Origin: Pilaira anomala
Taxonomy: Eukaryota; Mucoromycota; Mucoromycetes; Mucorales; Mucoraceae
Reading direction: 5' to 3'
DNA length: 64,000 bases
NCBI GenBank assembly: GCA_025716855.1
Contig: JAIXMQ010000003.1
Location: 248,001 to 312,000 of the forward strand
Shown: positions 10,645 through 21,200 of the stretch, in pieces
Layout of the letters: the number at the start of each line of letters is the position of its first letter
Position numbering within the stretch: position 1 is the stretch's first letter
Notes under the pieces: model-generated
What the model saw: only the letters and a program-made list of their open reading frames with translations
Databases searched by the model: none
What the model was told of the DNA's origin: nothing
Program-made: the position numbers and the translations under genes

Positions 10645-10902
10645 TTATACTCTTAACCTTGAACTAAACACATCATTTTCTGATGTTACACCATAGAAGT
10701 AAGCTCTACCAAAACTTGAAATGACTTGTGACCAATCGGTCTTCGTTAATAAGGCAAGCCAAAGAATTACAGATTGTTTATTTCTAGGTAATAGATTTTC
10801 TATCTTTTTGGTTAAAAAAAGTAGAGTTTTTATCCTAATCCTGAGACAAAATACCCAAGGAAAAAACGAGTTTTTGACAGGTTGAATCAATTCGAAACGC
10901 AA
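10645..10902 (-). pseudogene. Possible Sel1-gene relic
   Basis: An 85-codon frame whose middle (SVILWLALLTKTDWSQ) resembles AILLWILLSETNLSG of the intact Sel1 gene next door, followed by a similar helix-like stretch (GRAYFYGV). Flanking sequence has lost similarity and nothing suggests a functional start. The match is short, so chance resemblance cannot be excluded. It lies in the upstream region of the divergent LRR/acidic gene. Confidence 0.3.
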
Positions 10903-11021
10903 AGGGTTGATACATCAAAACAGTCACGTAAATGTAAAAAGTGTTAGTGCGTGCAAAAGAAAGTTTTTTTTTTTTTTTTTTTTTTTTTTGTGAACTTCTT
11001 TGCTTTAACATAAAAGAGACA

Positions 11022-14000
11022 ATGGAAAACGAAACAGAAGGTTGTACACATATTAGACCTGAAGACAATGCCGAGTGCCCTTTTGACTGCAAGACGTGGT
11101 TAAGACCGTTTCCTTGGAACACGAGTAACGCGAGATTTGAAAACGGAAGTATTGTTGAGTTTATGGAACTTTTAGAAAATTTACCAGACGTCAATAAAAT
11201 ATTTCAAGCACTTGATCTCGTTTACGATCAAAAGCTTTTTAAGATAACAGAGAATGCTATTAGAAACGAACAAGACTGGAAAGATAAGTTGGTGGATAGT
11301 TTAGTTCGAATCAAAAGTTTACCTAGTTTAACAAGTCCGAAAGAGTTGGAAGTATTTAAAGAAGTTGTGTCAAATAAATTGAAACAATACGTTGCTAAGA
11401 TGGAGGCCAAATGCATGCCAAATGTATTGATTATTACACCAAAAGAATCAGATGAAGGTCTGAAGGTCAAGATGATTTATAATAACACTAACAAAAGAAA
11501 GCAACAACTGACTTTTGATGATTTCGCGTTAATTCATAAATCTATGCCTGAGCTTAAATCTTTAAATATCGATTCATTGAATATGATAGTTAGTGGTGAA
11601 GAGCAAGTGATTGTGAATAATAATGATTTAGAATCAATTAGTATTAGTCTCGCATCAAGTATTAATAGTCCAGTTAGTCTATTGATCTTTTTATTACAAT
11701 CTTATCATTGGAATGTCAAGACATTTAAATTGGAAATGGAAGATGGTAAAATCAGACAAGATGAATTAAACGATGATGAAAAAGCACTTGATAGAGCCTT
11801 TGGAGAAATAACATTTCAACTTGAAAATTTGGAATCAATTGAAATCAACAACTTTTATCATTCAATTAATATCGCTGCCTTTCTTCGTAATCTTGGCTCA
11901 ACTTCATGTAAATTAAAACACGTCACTTTATTAGGACAGCCTGATTCAAAAAATGTTTTTCATTATATGGTTAAAGATCATGCAAACACCTTACAATCTT
12001 TAACTGTATCCACATACAAATATCAATCAGTCTTGGATTTATCCAAGCTAAAGTCGTTGAAAAAGCTCTCTTACAAATGGGATAGTCTTGATGAACAGTT
12101 GGATATCTTAAAAGTACTTATGGCTTTACCAAATTTAGAATATCTTGAATTGGGTCATAATCGAATTCAAGGTGATTGGGTATTTCAAGTTGTCAACGCG
12201 GATATTTACCCCAACTTGACTACTTTATCACTTTCTAATGTTAATATCAAAGAAGCAGCATTTAAAGATCTCAACCAACAACTTCCTAACTTAAAGAACA
12301 TTTATTTGACACAATGTCGTATCGGTACAAATCGACAAGAAACAGATAACACAATTACATTCGGTAACTATATCTTGGACACACTTGTTCTTGATAATTG
12401 TAAATTATTCTATTCTCGTAAAGAAGCCAAGCCAAAGGGAAGAACGATTGTAAGATACATGCTCTCAATGGAATACCATGAACCCTATGCAGCTACAATG
12501 AAATATGATTCATCTGGAGAAGAAAGTCAAAGTAAATTATATATTGATGAAGGATATTTTGTTTATGACGTTTCTGGAAACTTGCCTGAAATCTCAAATG
12601 CAAATGTCTTGCGTATCAAGGCAAATATGATTCGATCATTCTCTATCTCAAAGAATGCTTCTGAATATGTGGCGTTCTGTCCTGAGAAGGAGATCACGGA
12701 TTTAAAAGAGAATTCCTCAGTTATCCAGCCAGAGAACCATGCCGCGTTTTCTGTGGAAGAGCGTGAAGTTGTGGAGATTATAGATGATTCTGATGATGAG
12801 GAAGTGATTATGGAAGAGACACGAATTTCAAGTGAAACACATGTTGAAGAGAAAACACCCTCTGTAAACAAGAAGCATCTGTCAGGGCTTCTCGAGGAAT
12901 CTATGTATGATATAAATATGGATGATATAGCTGATGACATAGATATGAATGAATTAGGATTAAGTCAGGAAGATTTAATTATGGATGATATAGCGAAAGA
13001 TGATGCTCTTCTTGAGGCGATGGAATCAATTAAAGATGATATTTATGTTATCTCGGAATCTGAAGATGAAGAGGATAAAATCGAACAAGATATTCCCGAT
13101 ATTGATAAAGAGTTACTTCAGGAAGAAGAAGAGCTCCAAGAAGAGCTTCAAGAAGAAGAGGTTGAGCAAAATGAAGTAAAAGAAAAAGAAAATGAGCTTC
13201 AAGAAGAAGTTGCTCAAGATAAAGAAAAAGAGATTGTTCAAGATAAAGAAGAAGAGCTCGCTGAAAATTTTGCTGAAGAAAATGATATCCCTAACTCAAG
13301 TGACCAGGAGAAAGAAGATTCGACTCAAAAGGCATTCTTTTCAGACGATGACAATGAACCTGTACCTGAAACAACAAATAATGTGGATGACCAATTATCA
13401 GCTACTGAAGAAATACCTGAATTACCTCCCAACGTTCAAAATCTCGATGAGAAAGATTCAGATTATCAACCAGAAGAGACACCCGATGAAGAAAACGATA
13501 TTGAAGAAGAAGAAGAAGAAGAAGAAGAAGAAGAAGAAGAAGAAGAGTCTGATTCTGCCGATAAAACTCGAAATGATATTGATAAAAGTGATGGATACTC
13601 AGCAAACTCTATTTCTACTGATATCAAAGAAGCCAAGAAGAATAAGAAGAAGGATTCATCTGATGAGGAATATGCAAGTGACCTTAATGTGACTCCGTTG
13701 GTGAGTTCAGAAAGTGAAGCAGAAGATGAGATGGTTGCTGTACGTAGATCATCTAGAAAAAAGCCAATGCATACCAGAGGTGGACCTTCAAGAAAGAGAG
13801 CTCGATTAGATCAATCTTCTGATGAAGAAGATGAAATGGTTTTAATTGAGGTTGATTCTGAAGTTGAAATTGATATCGACGAAGAAACTGAAGCAGAAGT
13901 TGATATGGAGGCGGATGAAAATGACGAAGAAATTGATATAGAAGCAGACGAAGATGACGAAGAAATTGATATAGAAGCAGATGAAAATGACGAAGAAATT

Positions 14001-14162
14001 GATATTGAAGCATATGAAGATGATGAAATTGAAATTGTCAGGGATTCAAACAAAGATATGAAGCATAGAGCAATAGTAGCTGAATTTCTTGAAAATTGTA
14101 AAGATTTTAAGGCAGTTGTTCGTGTCCCACTTCACAAAAAAGCAAAGATCATATACGAATAA
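11022..14162 (+). CDS. Leucine-rich, highly acidic protein, probably nuclear
   Basis: Intronless; 1046 residues from the ATG at 11022. An earlier in-frame ATG at 10941 would add a poly-Phe run from a poly-T tract and is rejected. Residues ~120-480 show irregular leucine-rich repeats (LPNLEYLELGHNRIQG, YPNLTTLSLSN, LPNLKNIYLTQ) like the LRR part of fungal F-box/LRR proteins, but I see no clear F-box. From ~580 on the chain is disordered and extremely acidic, with a run of 16 Glu (13503-13547) and a repeated block around DEEIDIEADE near the C-terminus. A basic RKRAR patch near residue 925 could be a nuclear localisation signal. The composition suggests a histone- or chromatin-binding acidic protein (inference). 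Confidence 0.75.
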   Translation: MENETEGCTHIRPEDNAECPFDCKTWLRPFPWNTSNARFENGSIVEFMELLENLPDVNKIFQALDLVYDQKLFKITENAIRNEQDWKDKLVDSLVRIKSLPSLTSPKELEVFKEVVSNKLKQYVAKMEAKCMPNVLIITPKESDEGLKVKMIYNNTNKRKQQLTFDDFALIHKSMPELKSLNIDSLNMIVSGEEQVIVNNNDLESISISLASSINSPVSLLIFLLQSYHWNVKTFKLEMEDGKIRQDELNDDEKALDRAFGEITFQLENLESIEINNFYHSINIAAFLRNLGSTSCKLKHVTLLGQPDSKNVFHYMVKDHANTLQSLTVSTYKYQSVLDLSKLKSLKKLSYKWDSLDEQLDILKVLMALPNLEYLELGHNRIQGDWVFQVVNADIYPNLTTLSLSNVNIKEAAFKDLNQQLPNLKNIYLTQCRIGTNRQETDNTITFGNYILDTLVLDNCKLFYSRKEAKPKGRTIVRYMLSMEYHEPYAATMKYDSSGEESQSKLYIDEGYFVYDVSGNLPEISNANVLRIKANMIRSFSISKNASEYVAFCPEKEITDLKENSSVIQPENHAAFSVEEREVVEIIDDSDDEEVIMEETRISSETHVEEKTPSVNKKHLSGLLEESMYDINMDDIADDIDMNELGLSQEDLIMDDIAKDDALLEAMESIKDDIYVISESEDEEDKIEQDIPDIDKELLQEEEELQEELQEEEVEQNEVKEKENELQEEVAQDKEKEIVQDKEEELAENFAEENDIPNSSDQEKEDSTQKAFFSDDDNEPVPETTNNVDDQLSATEEIPELPPNVQNLDEKDSDYQPEETPDEENDIEEEEEEEEEEEEEEESDSADKTRNDIDKSDGYSANSISTDIKEAKKNKKKDSSDEEYASDLNVTPLVSSESEAEDEMVAVRRSSRKKPMHTRGGPSRKRARLDQSSDEEDEMVLIEVDSEVEIDIDEETEAEVDMEADENDEEIDIEADEDDEEIDIEADENDEEIDIEAYEDDEIEIVRDSNKDMKHRAIVAEFLENCKDFKAVVRVPLHKKAKIIYE
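13503..13547 (+). repeat. GAA trinucleotide run coding poly-Glu
   Basis: An almost pure GAA run inside the acidic region of the LRR protein. It codes an uninterrupted stretch of 16 glutamates and is a likely length-variable site. Other frames over it give poly-Lys or poly-Leu and are artefacts. Confidence 0.9.
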
Positions 14163-14559
14163 AATTGCTCTACGTATGTTATCAGATCTTACTTGATATT
14201 TCAAACACTGTAAGATTAAAAGACTGTTTTAAAAATAAACAAAAACAGACTCATACCTTTAACTATTTTATAATCTATTTCTTGGTTTTTTTGTTCATGC
14301 CTAAAAAAAACTTGAGCTTTTTACAAAATATCAATATGTGGTTAGAAGGAATTATTTTTCTGCATATTGTCGGTCTTCAATCATACAGTCAAAAAAAAAA
14401 AAAGACAAGCAAGTAGTTTTTGCATTCAAGATAAGTATTGTTTATTTTACATGAGGGACAAAACAAAAGGAGGGAGTGGGCATTATTTTATCCTATTCAT
14501 TCTACCCTAAAACCGAGTGTCATGGTCTTGACCGAATGTCTGTAAGTAAGTAGGAAAAC
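14163..14559. other. Intergenic, 3' flank
   Basis: Downstream of the acidic LRR gene. It contains A-runs, including a run of about 15 A near 14390-14404, and no supported gene. Confidence 0.6.
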
Positions 14560-14908
14560 CTGTTACACATTCTTCGTATCTCTTGATAACCTTTCAATTA
14601 AACCATTAATGTGCATATTTTCGAGGCTGATTCCAAGTGAAAGTTGAAGAAGAACGTCAAGGAAACTAAGTTTCAAAGACATGAGATTCAGTTAATTTGT
14701 CATGCTTGATATGATCGAAGATCATTTTTATAAATTTGAAGGATAATAATTCAATAGCCATATTAGTTGAAGAGCGAAAGATTAACAGTACAGGATGAAG
14801 AAAGAAAGAAAGCAATAAAAAAACATTTATAACGAATAGGTGTCTTTCAATTATTAAGTGTTGTGATAGTGCTACGCTTTCCAAAAAAAAAAAGATATGT
14901 AACGCCAA
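14560..14908 (-). pseudogene. Protein-like stretch with a frame break, possible relic
   Basis: The minus strand first reads a frame containing NMAIELLSFKFIKMIFDHI and KHDKLTESHV. After a stop near 14666 the adjoining frame continues as SFLDVLLQLSLGISLEN and GLIERLSRDTKNV. The amphipathic helix-like composition across the break looks like coding sequence that has suffered a frameshift. I do not recognise the family and cannot rule out a two-exon gene or chance. Confidence 0.25.
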
Positions 14909-15211
14909 AAATATCTCCCTTCAACAGGTTTTTTACTTAATGTGAGCGTTCAAATGTCTTCATTGTCTCCTAGGCGTCATGGACACTTATAAATATAATA
15001 TAAAGACAAAAAATATTATTTATTACTATTATTTTTTCTTTTTTTTTAAAAAAAAAAAAGAAAGAGAGAGGGAATGAAAAAGGATATAATTATGTGTGTG
15101 TGATATGATTTTTTATATGCGATGGAGGTAATTCTTCTTTTTTTTTTGTATGAATACGTTTCTAAATGGTGTATGAGTGTGTGTATGTATATATATAATT
15201 TTTTTTTGTTA

Positions 15212-18200
15212 TTAATGCTTCTTTTTAACAATGGGCATTTTTGCATCATTATTTGCTTTTTTCATTTTAACAACCACATGGTTTCCAGCTTCATCTACAC
15301 TGATATATTTATCTCCGTCTACAAATCCGGGTAAAGGAGATCTAGATCGACTACCTGATGATTTGCTTGAGGATCTTGTTGAGGCTAAACTACTACTGTT
15401 TCCTGCTGCACCTCCTCCACGAATTGTAACACGACCTGTTGGAGAAGACGATCTGAATGTTTGCAAGTAACCTTCTTGGAAAGGAGGGGGTGGTGGAGGA
15501 GCTTCTTGTTGACTTGTTGTGTTATCGTTGGATGAACTTGGTCTTGAACTAATACCTTCTGTAAGTCCGTGCTCTCTTAAAAATCTAATAATAATTAATG
15601 TTAGTTTTTTAGTTCAAAATAAAACACGCCAGATTAAACAACTTACTTGGATAATTCAACCCAACCACCACCTACTCGAACCATGACAAGCTGACTAGGT
15701 AATATACGACAATAAACAAGTCTTGGGTTTTCATCACCAAACCAATACTTTCCGACTTGATCCGGTACAATCTTGACAGTGATACGATAAGGACTTGCGT
15801 TCACAATATGACTCAATTCAATATCCAATGCATTTCTAGGATCAGGTACATAGGAAGTACGGGATAATCTACTTGCAGAAGAAGAAGCCGAGATAGAGAT
15901 CTTATGTTTATTCGTTTCATCCACACTTCTTCTTGGGAAGGGAGAAAAGTATCTTCTACTAGGAGAAGAAGGAGGATATCTCTTGACGGTAGGAGAAGCA
16001 GCAACAGCTGGTGAATGAGAAGGAGGAGGATGTAAAGTATTTCTTGTTGTTTTTCTTGGAGTTGATTTGGCCATGGCTAACTTAGTAAAGAATTCATGAT
16101 CCAATTTTCCGATACAAGTTTGTAATTCACGTTCTCTTGCTGCTGCTGCCGCTTGTACTTGAGTCCATTTCTTGACGGCCTTTAAAAGTAAAGTAGCGAC
16201 ACGTTCGTTATCACCAAGGAATTGTTTTTTGGATTCAACAGTAGCACGATCTAATGTCTTGTTGATTGAAATTTGGTGCTTTTTATAGACAGCTACCAAA
16301 GATTTTAATAAGGCTTGAAGATCTTGTTTGACGAATTTGTTATTGACCATACCAGAATGATGAGGAGATGCGTTTTCAATAGCAGCCAAGACAATTTCAA
16401 TTTGTTCATCAAATTCAGTCATGAGTTCAAGGAATTCAGAAAGATCGCCTTCATCAGAAGCTTGTTTCTTTTTAATTGAAAGTAATACGTGCAATGCATC
16501 AGTATCGGTTTTAAGTTTTTCTTGAAGTTGATTGATTTCTTCATCTGATTCGTATGCGGTTAATAATGGAGTCAAAGATTTAGTCTTTTTATCCAAAGTC
16601 TGGTAAAAGTCTTGACAGAGTTCATCGAATTCGTTTTCTTCTGATCCTGTACCTTGTAATTGTAATGCGTTCACACGATCTGTCATATCTGAAATCAATA
16701 GAATCAAATCATTCAATTTGGTAATAATCTCTTGACGTTTCTTGACTTGTTCCATTTCTAGACGTGTCTTTTGTAATTTATCAACAAGTGCTTGATAGAG
16801 CGCTTCAATCTTTTCTTGACTGGTTTGAACAAATTCCGTAAGATACTTCATACGTGCCTCGGATTCTAACAAATGCTTGAATTCGTATTGAGTAATACCT
16901 GATCCCATCATTGTTAATTCCTTTTTGTTTTCTTCTAAGGATTCTAAATGAGCTTCTAAATCAAGCATAGTCTCTTGAGACATGGTGTTATCTAATGATT
17001 TTGAGGTATAAGTATCCATCTGCTCGAGTAAAGTAGATTCAGAAAGAGTGTATTGAGACACAAGGTTAGCCAATGCCAAGCATTCCTTTTCAGACAATGT
17101 AGTTTGTTGTAATTGATCTAATACGGTTAATACAGGCTCAATGAATTCATTGACTTCTTGCTCGGTACAGCCGAGTTTTACAATTGCAATACATTGGTTC
17201 AAACGTAATGCATCTAATTCATTTTGTACACCATCATAAACACTTGAATTCTTAGTTGTAATTGTAGAACAAGCATCGATCGTAGCTTGAATATGATCAG
17301 TAAAGCCAACTGAAGAGATATGTTGGTTTGAAATATCTAACTGAGCTTGACAGGTATTACATAAGCTACGTACAATAGATTGAACATGATCAATTAATCT
17401 TGTCTTTTCTATTTCAGTGACTTGATGATTTAAATCTGATTTGAGTTGATCTTTCAAGTGAATACATTCTGTACGTTGATTTTCAAAAGGCGTTGCATTG
17501 ACTGTATCTTGACTTAATTCTTCTACCAAAATAAACAAGTCTCCATTCAATGATGTATCGATTTCATTTAAGGCTTCTTCTAGTTGTTTATACTCGAGAT
17601 GTGTTAAGCCAGGCTTGTTTAATGTAATCTGAACTTGCAACAAATCTTTTTTGATAAGAGATAATGCATTGAAGTGTTTAACCCATCTTGAAGATCGAGA
17701 GACCAAAGCGGCTACTGAGGTTTCAAAGGATACAAGAGTTTCCCATTTATTTGAATTTGGAGCATTTTCAGTAAAGGTAGTATCTTGAGCTAAGATAGTA
17801 TTGTATTGAGCCACGACATCACCTTGCACATCCTTTAAATCTGTAACGGCGTCACTTGCTTGCTTGTATTCAGTAACCAAGGCTTGATATTGATCTTCTC
17901 TTGCTTCGACAGTTGATTCAGATTGAACTTGGCTATAGGTTTCAAGCATCTTTGAAAGTTGATCGGTGTAGCCTTGAATAGATTGTAACCATTGAGAAAG
18001 ATCCAGCAAGTACTTTTCAACTAATTGACCAAGATGCAATTTATCTTGTAATTCAGTGATTTTAGTTCGCATGGAAGCCATTATCTCAGTTCCAGTCTTG
18101 AAAAGAGAATCGAACGAAGTGAGTTGATCTTGATTTAATAATGATTTATTGGATTCTACATCTACAAGTAAATGTTGATATTCTTGAGTTTCTAATTTGC

Positions 18201-21200
18201 TCAATTCATCGTCCCAAGCATCCAGTTGTTGTTCATTGGCATCTGATACAAGACGAGCATCCAATTGAATTAAACAAGTTAACCAGGCTTGAATCTTGTT
18301 CTCGATTAATAAAGCGGTTGCATATTTGGTAGTTTCAGCAGCTTCTAATAAAAGAGTGTTCCAGGCTTGACTGAGACGCTTTTGAGTTGGTTCAACAATA
18401 GTTTGTACTTCTTGTACCAACTCGTGATGTCCTTCATCATGTACTTCTTCTTGATCCAAAGATTTATCTTGAAAGGCAGTAATGCATTTATCAAAAGTGG
18501 TATTCAAAGAAGTAAAGACACTTTCATTACTCTTCATGGCTTGTTCTACACTATCTGCTTGACTTACAGCTTCCTTTAATCTTTCAATATCGACCTTCTT
18601 TTCTTTCTTGATGGAGTTACTTCGATTTAAGATCTCTTGTCTTGAACCAATCCAGGCTTCAGCTACTTGAGCTTGTTTCTTGTAAGAATGTAAAGATAAT
18701 CTACGACGGGAGACACGTTCTTTAGATTCTAATAGTTGTTGAAGACCAGAACAGATTTCATCTAAGCGAGTATTTCTCATCTCGATTGTTTCTTGAATGA
18801 CACTATTTGTGGTTTCATCCTTCAGTCTAGCTTGTGTAGAGATGTTTTCCAGAGTACGAACAGGGTATGGAATGCGAGTTGCTAAATTATCTCGAACGTC
18901 TTCAATACCAGCCTTGAATTTATTTAATCTGTCAGTGTGTTCTTCCAAAAGACTTGCGATATGGACAGCACCGTGTACTTTTGTAGCAATGAATTCTTCT
19001 CGAATGAGTTCAGCGGATTGTTCAAGTTGAGCTGTACGTAGAATAAAAGCAGCTACTAAACAACGCTGAGTGACGACCTCGTTTGAGAAATCCAGATAGT
19101 ATTGATGACGATCTTGAGCTGAGACAATCTCTTGCATCTTTTTCGAAAAGGTATTTGAAAGTGGTGAAGTGTTATTGTATTGATCATTGGATTCATTCAC
19201 GAGTGTATCGAATTTGGATTTAATAGGAGCAAACTTGTTTTGTTGATAAGATTCAAAATCGGTATAGAATTGAGCTAATTCAGTTCTCAAGATAGATTCA
19301 TCGTCTTGATCTAGATCCGTTTCAGTTGTATGCCATCTTGCCTTTTCTTCAACAAAGTGTTCAATCTTGAGTTCAGCTTCAAAGAGATACAAAAGAGCTT
19401 GTTTGACTAAATCTTCCCATTTGATCTTTTGTTTCAAGAGTTCAAGTTCTTTGGATCTTGCGGATACAGTTTCTTGAAATCGAAGGCAGGTTCTTCCAAG
19501 CGATTCCATGCGTGCCTCTAAATGATCTGGAGTTGCCATGGGTCTCGAGAGCTTTGGAAAGTATTCTACAAAGGTGTCATAGTTTAATTGGATACCGGGT
19601 AAAATAGATTTTTCAAACTTGTTCTTTTGTTGAATCAATTTATTCAAATCTTGTTGTAGATCATGGACATGGTCTTCTGAAAGATCGTCAAGAGATATCC
19701 ATTGATTCTTTTTGGTAGTGAATTGACGTAACTGTTCATTCATTTCTTCCAATTTGATAATACCCAGTTGTAAACTACTTTCCCAACTTGATCTCATACT
19801 GGCAGCTTCTAATGTAACCGCTTGATCAGATAATCCACGCTTCAGTTGTGAGAGACGATCCATGACTTCACCCAAATGACGTGCAGCAGAAGATACATCT
19901 ACCGATTGATTCTTTTTCTTTTCAACCGAGTCTTGTACCAATTGAGCAATTTGATCATGGAGTATTTTCAATTTATCAGATTCAAATGATTCAACCTGTA
20001 AGAACAAATCCATTCTTGATTTCTTGAGTTCATCAATATGAAGTCCACGTTCAAGAAAGCTTTCAGCCGAGACATCGAGATGTTGACGTTTTAAAGTCTC
20101 GATCTGTTGTTCAATCCATCTACCGAGTTCACAAGCTTCTTGTTCATATTGAGTGACGAGCGACTTCATACGGTTTGCATCATCATAGACTGAGAGTAAT
20201 TGATCAATGGATTTCTCAAGTGCTCTTAATTCTTCTATCTTTTTATCGAGTAAAGATTTAATTTGAGCACGCACTTGAGATCGATAAAGACCTGCAGTCT
20301 CGGAGAGAAAGGAAGGAGAACGCAACCAGTTACCGTTGTAGACAGGGTAAATCATGTTCTTTCCACATTCTTCCCAAATACTCGTGATCTCTTGTTTGAA
20401 TGCCAAGATGTGTTCTTCAAGACTTGTGTTGCTATTCTCGTCTTCTTTTACCATGATTCTACGTGTCTTTTTCAATACGACGTCTTTGATTTTATCACCT
20501 TCATGATGTGCATCTTGAACACGTAAAAGAAATTCAGTAATAGTTGAACGTTGATTCATTAAATCCAAAGTATAAGTCGAGAGTAATTTCAAATCATCAA
20601 ACTCAAGCATTAAATCGGATTGTTTTGAAACGATAGAATCGGGTATATTTGTATTCAAAGCAGTATAACTTTCTACAAGGTCTTGATAGGTTTCAGAAAG
20701 CGAAAGGATATGTCTATCACCTAATTCAGTGAGTCTATCTTGAATGAATTGTAACGATTGCATGTTTTCATGATCATTTGCATAAGATGGTTTTTCGATA
20801 TTTTCTTTTGCAGGATCAAATCTTGCTTTTTTAATATTGAAATCACATAATTTACGACCGATAGTATGTAAATGACTATTGGATTTTGACCATTGAGTTT
20901 CCCAATCGAGTCTCTTTTTCAATACCTCTAATTCAATACCTCTTGTGACAATGAGTTCCTTGAGTTCTTGATGTGTTCTTTCTAAACTTTCGAGTCCGTT
21001 AATAAGTCGATCACGATCAATGGATACAGCATTCGAAGCGTCTACATCGTATTCTAAAATTCGTACAGTTTCGAATAGTTTTGAAAGTTCGTCATTTTCC
21101 ATTTGTTCTAATCTAGATGCAATTCCATCACGTTCCTTTTCAAGACGAAGTAAATTCTCTTCATCTGGCGTTTGATGATTTGATATATTTTGTTTTGATT

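Noticed and set aside
10941..11021. Earlier start codon for the acidic LRR gene
   Set aside because: It would add a poly-Phe run made by a poly-T tract; the ATG at 11022 has a better context and begins the sensible protein.
12563..12940. Ser-rich frames antisense to the acidic LRR gene, and similar antisense frames in the spectraplakin, lipase and HAD genes
   Set aside because: They mirror acidic or Lys/Glu-rich codons on the coding strand and have no independent signals.
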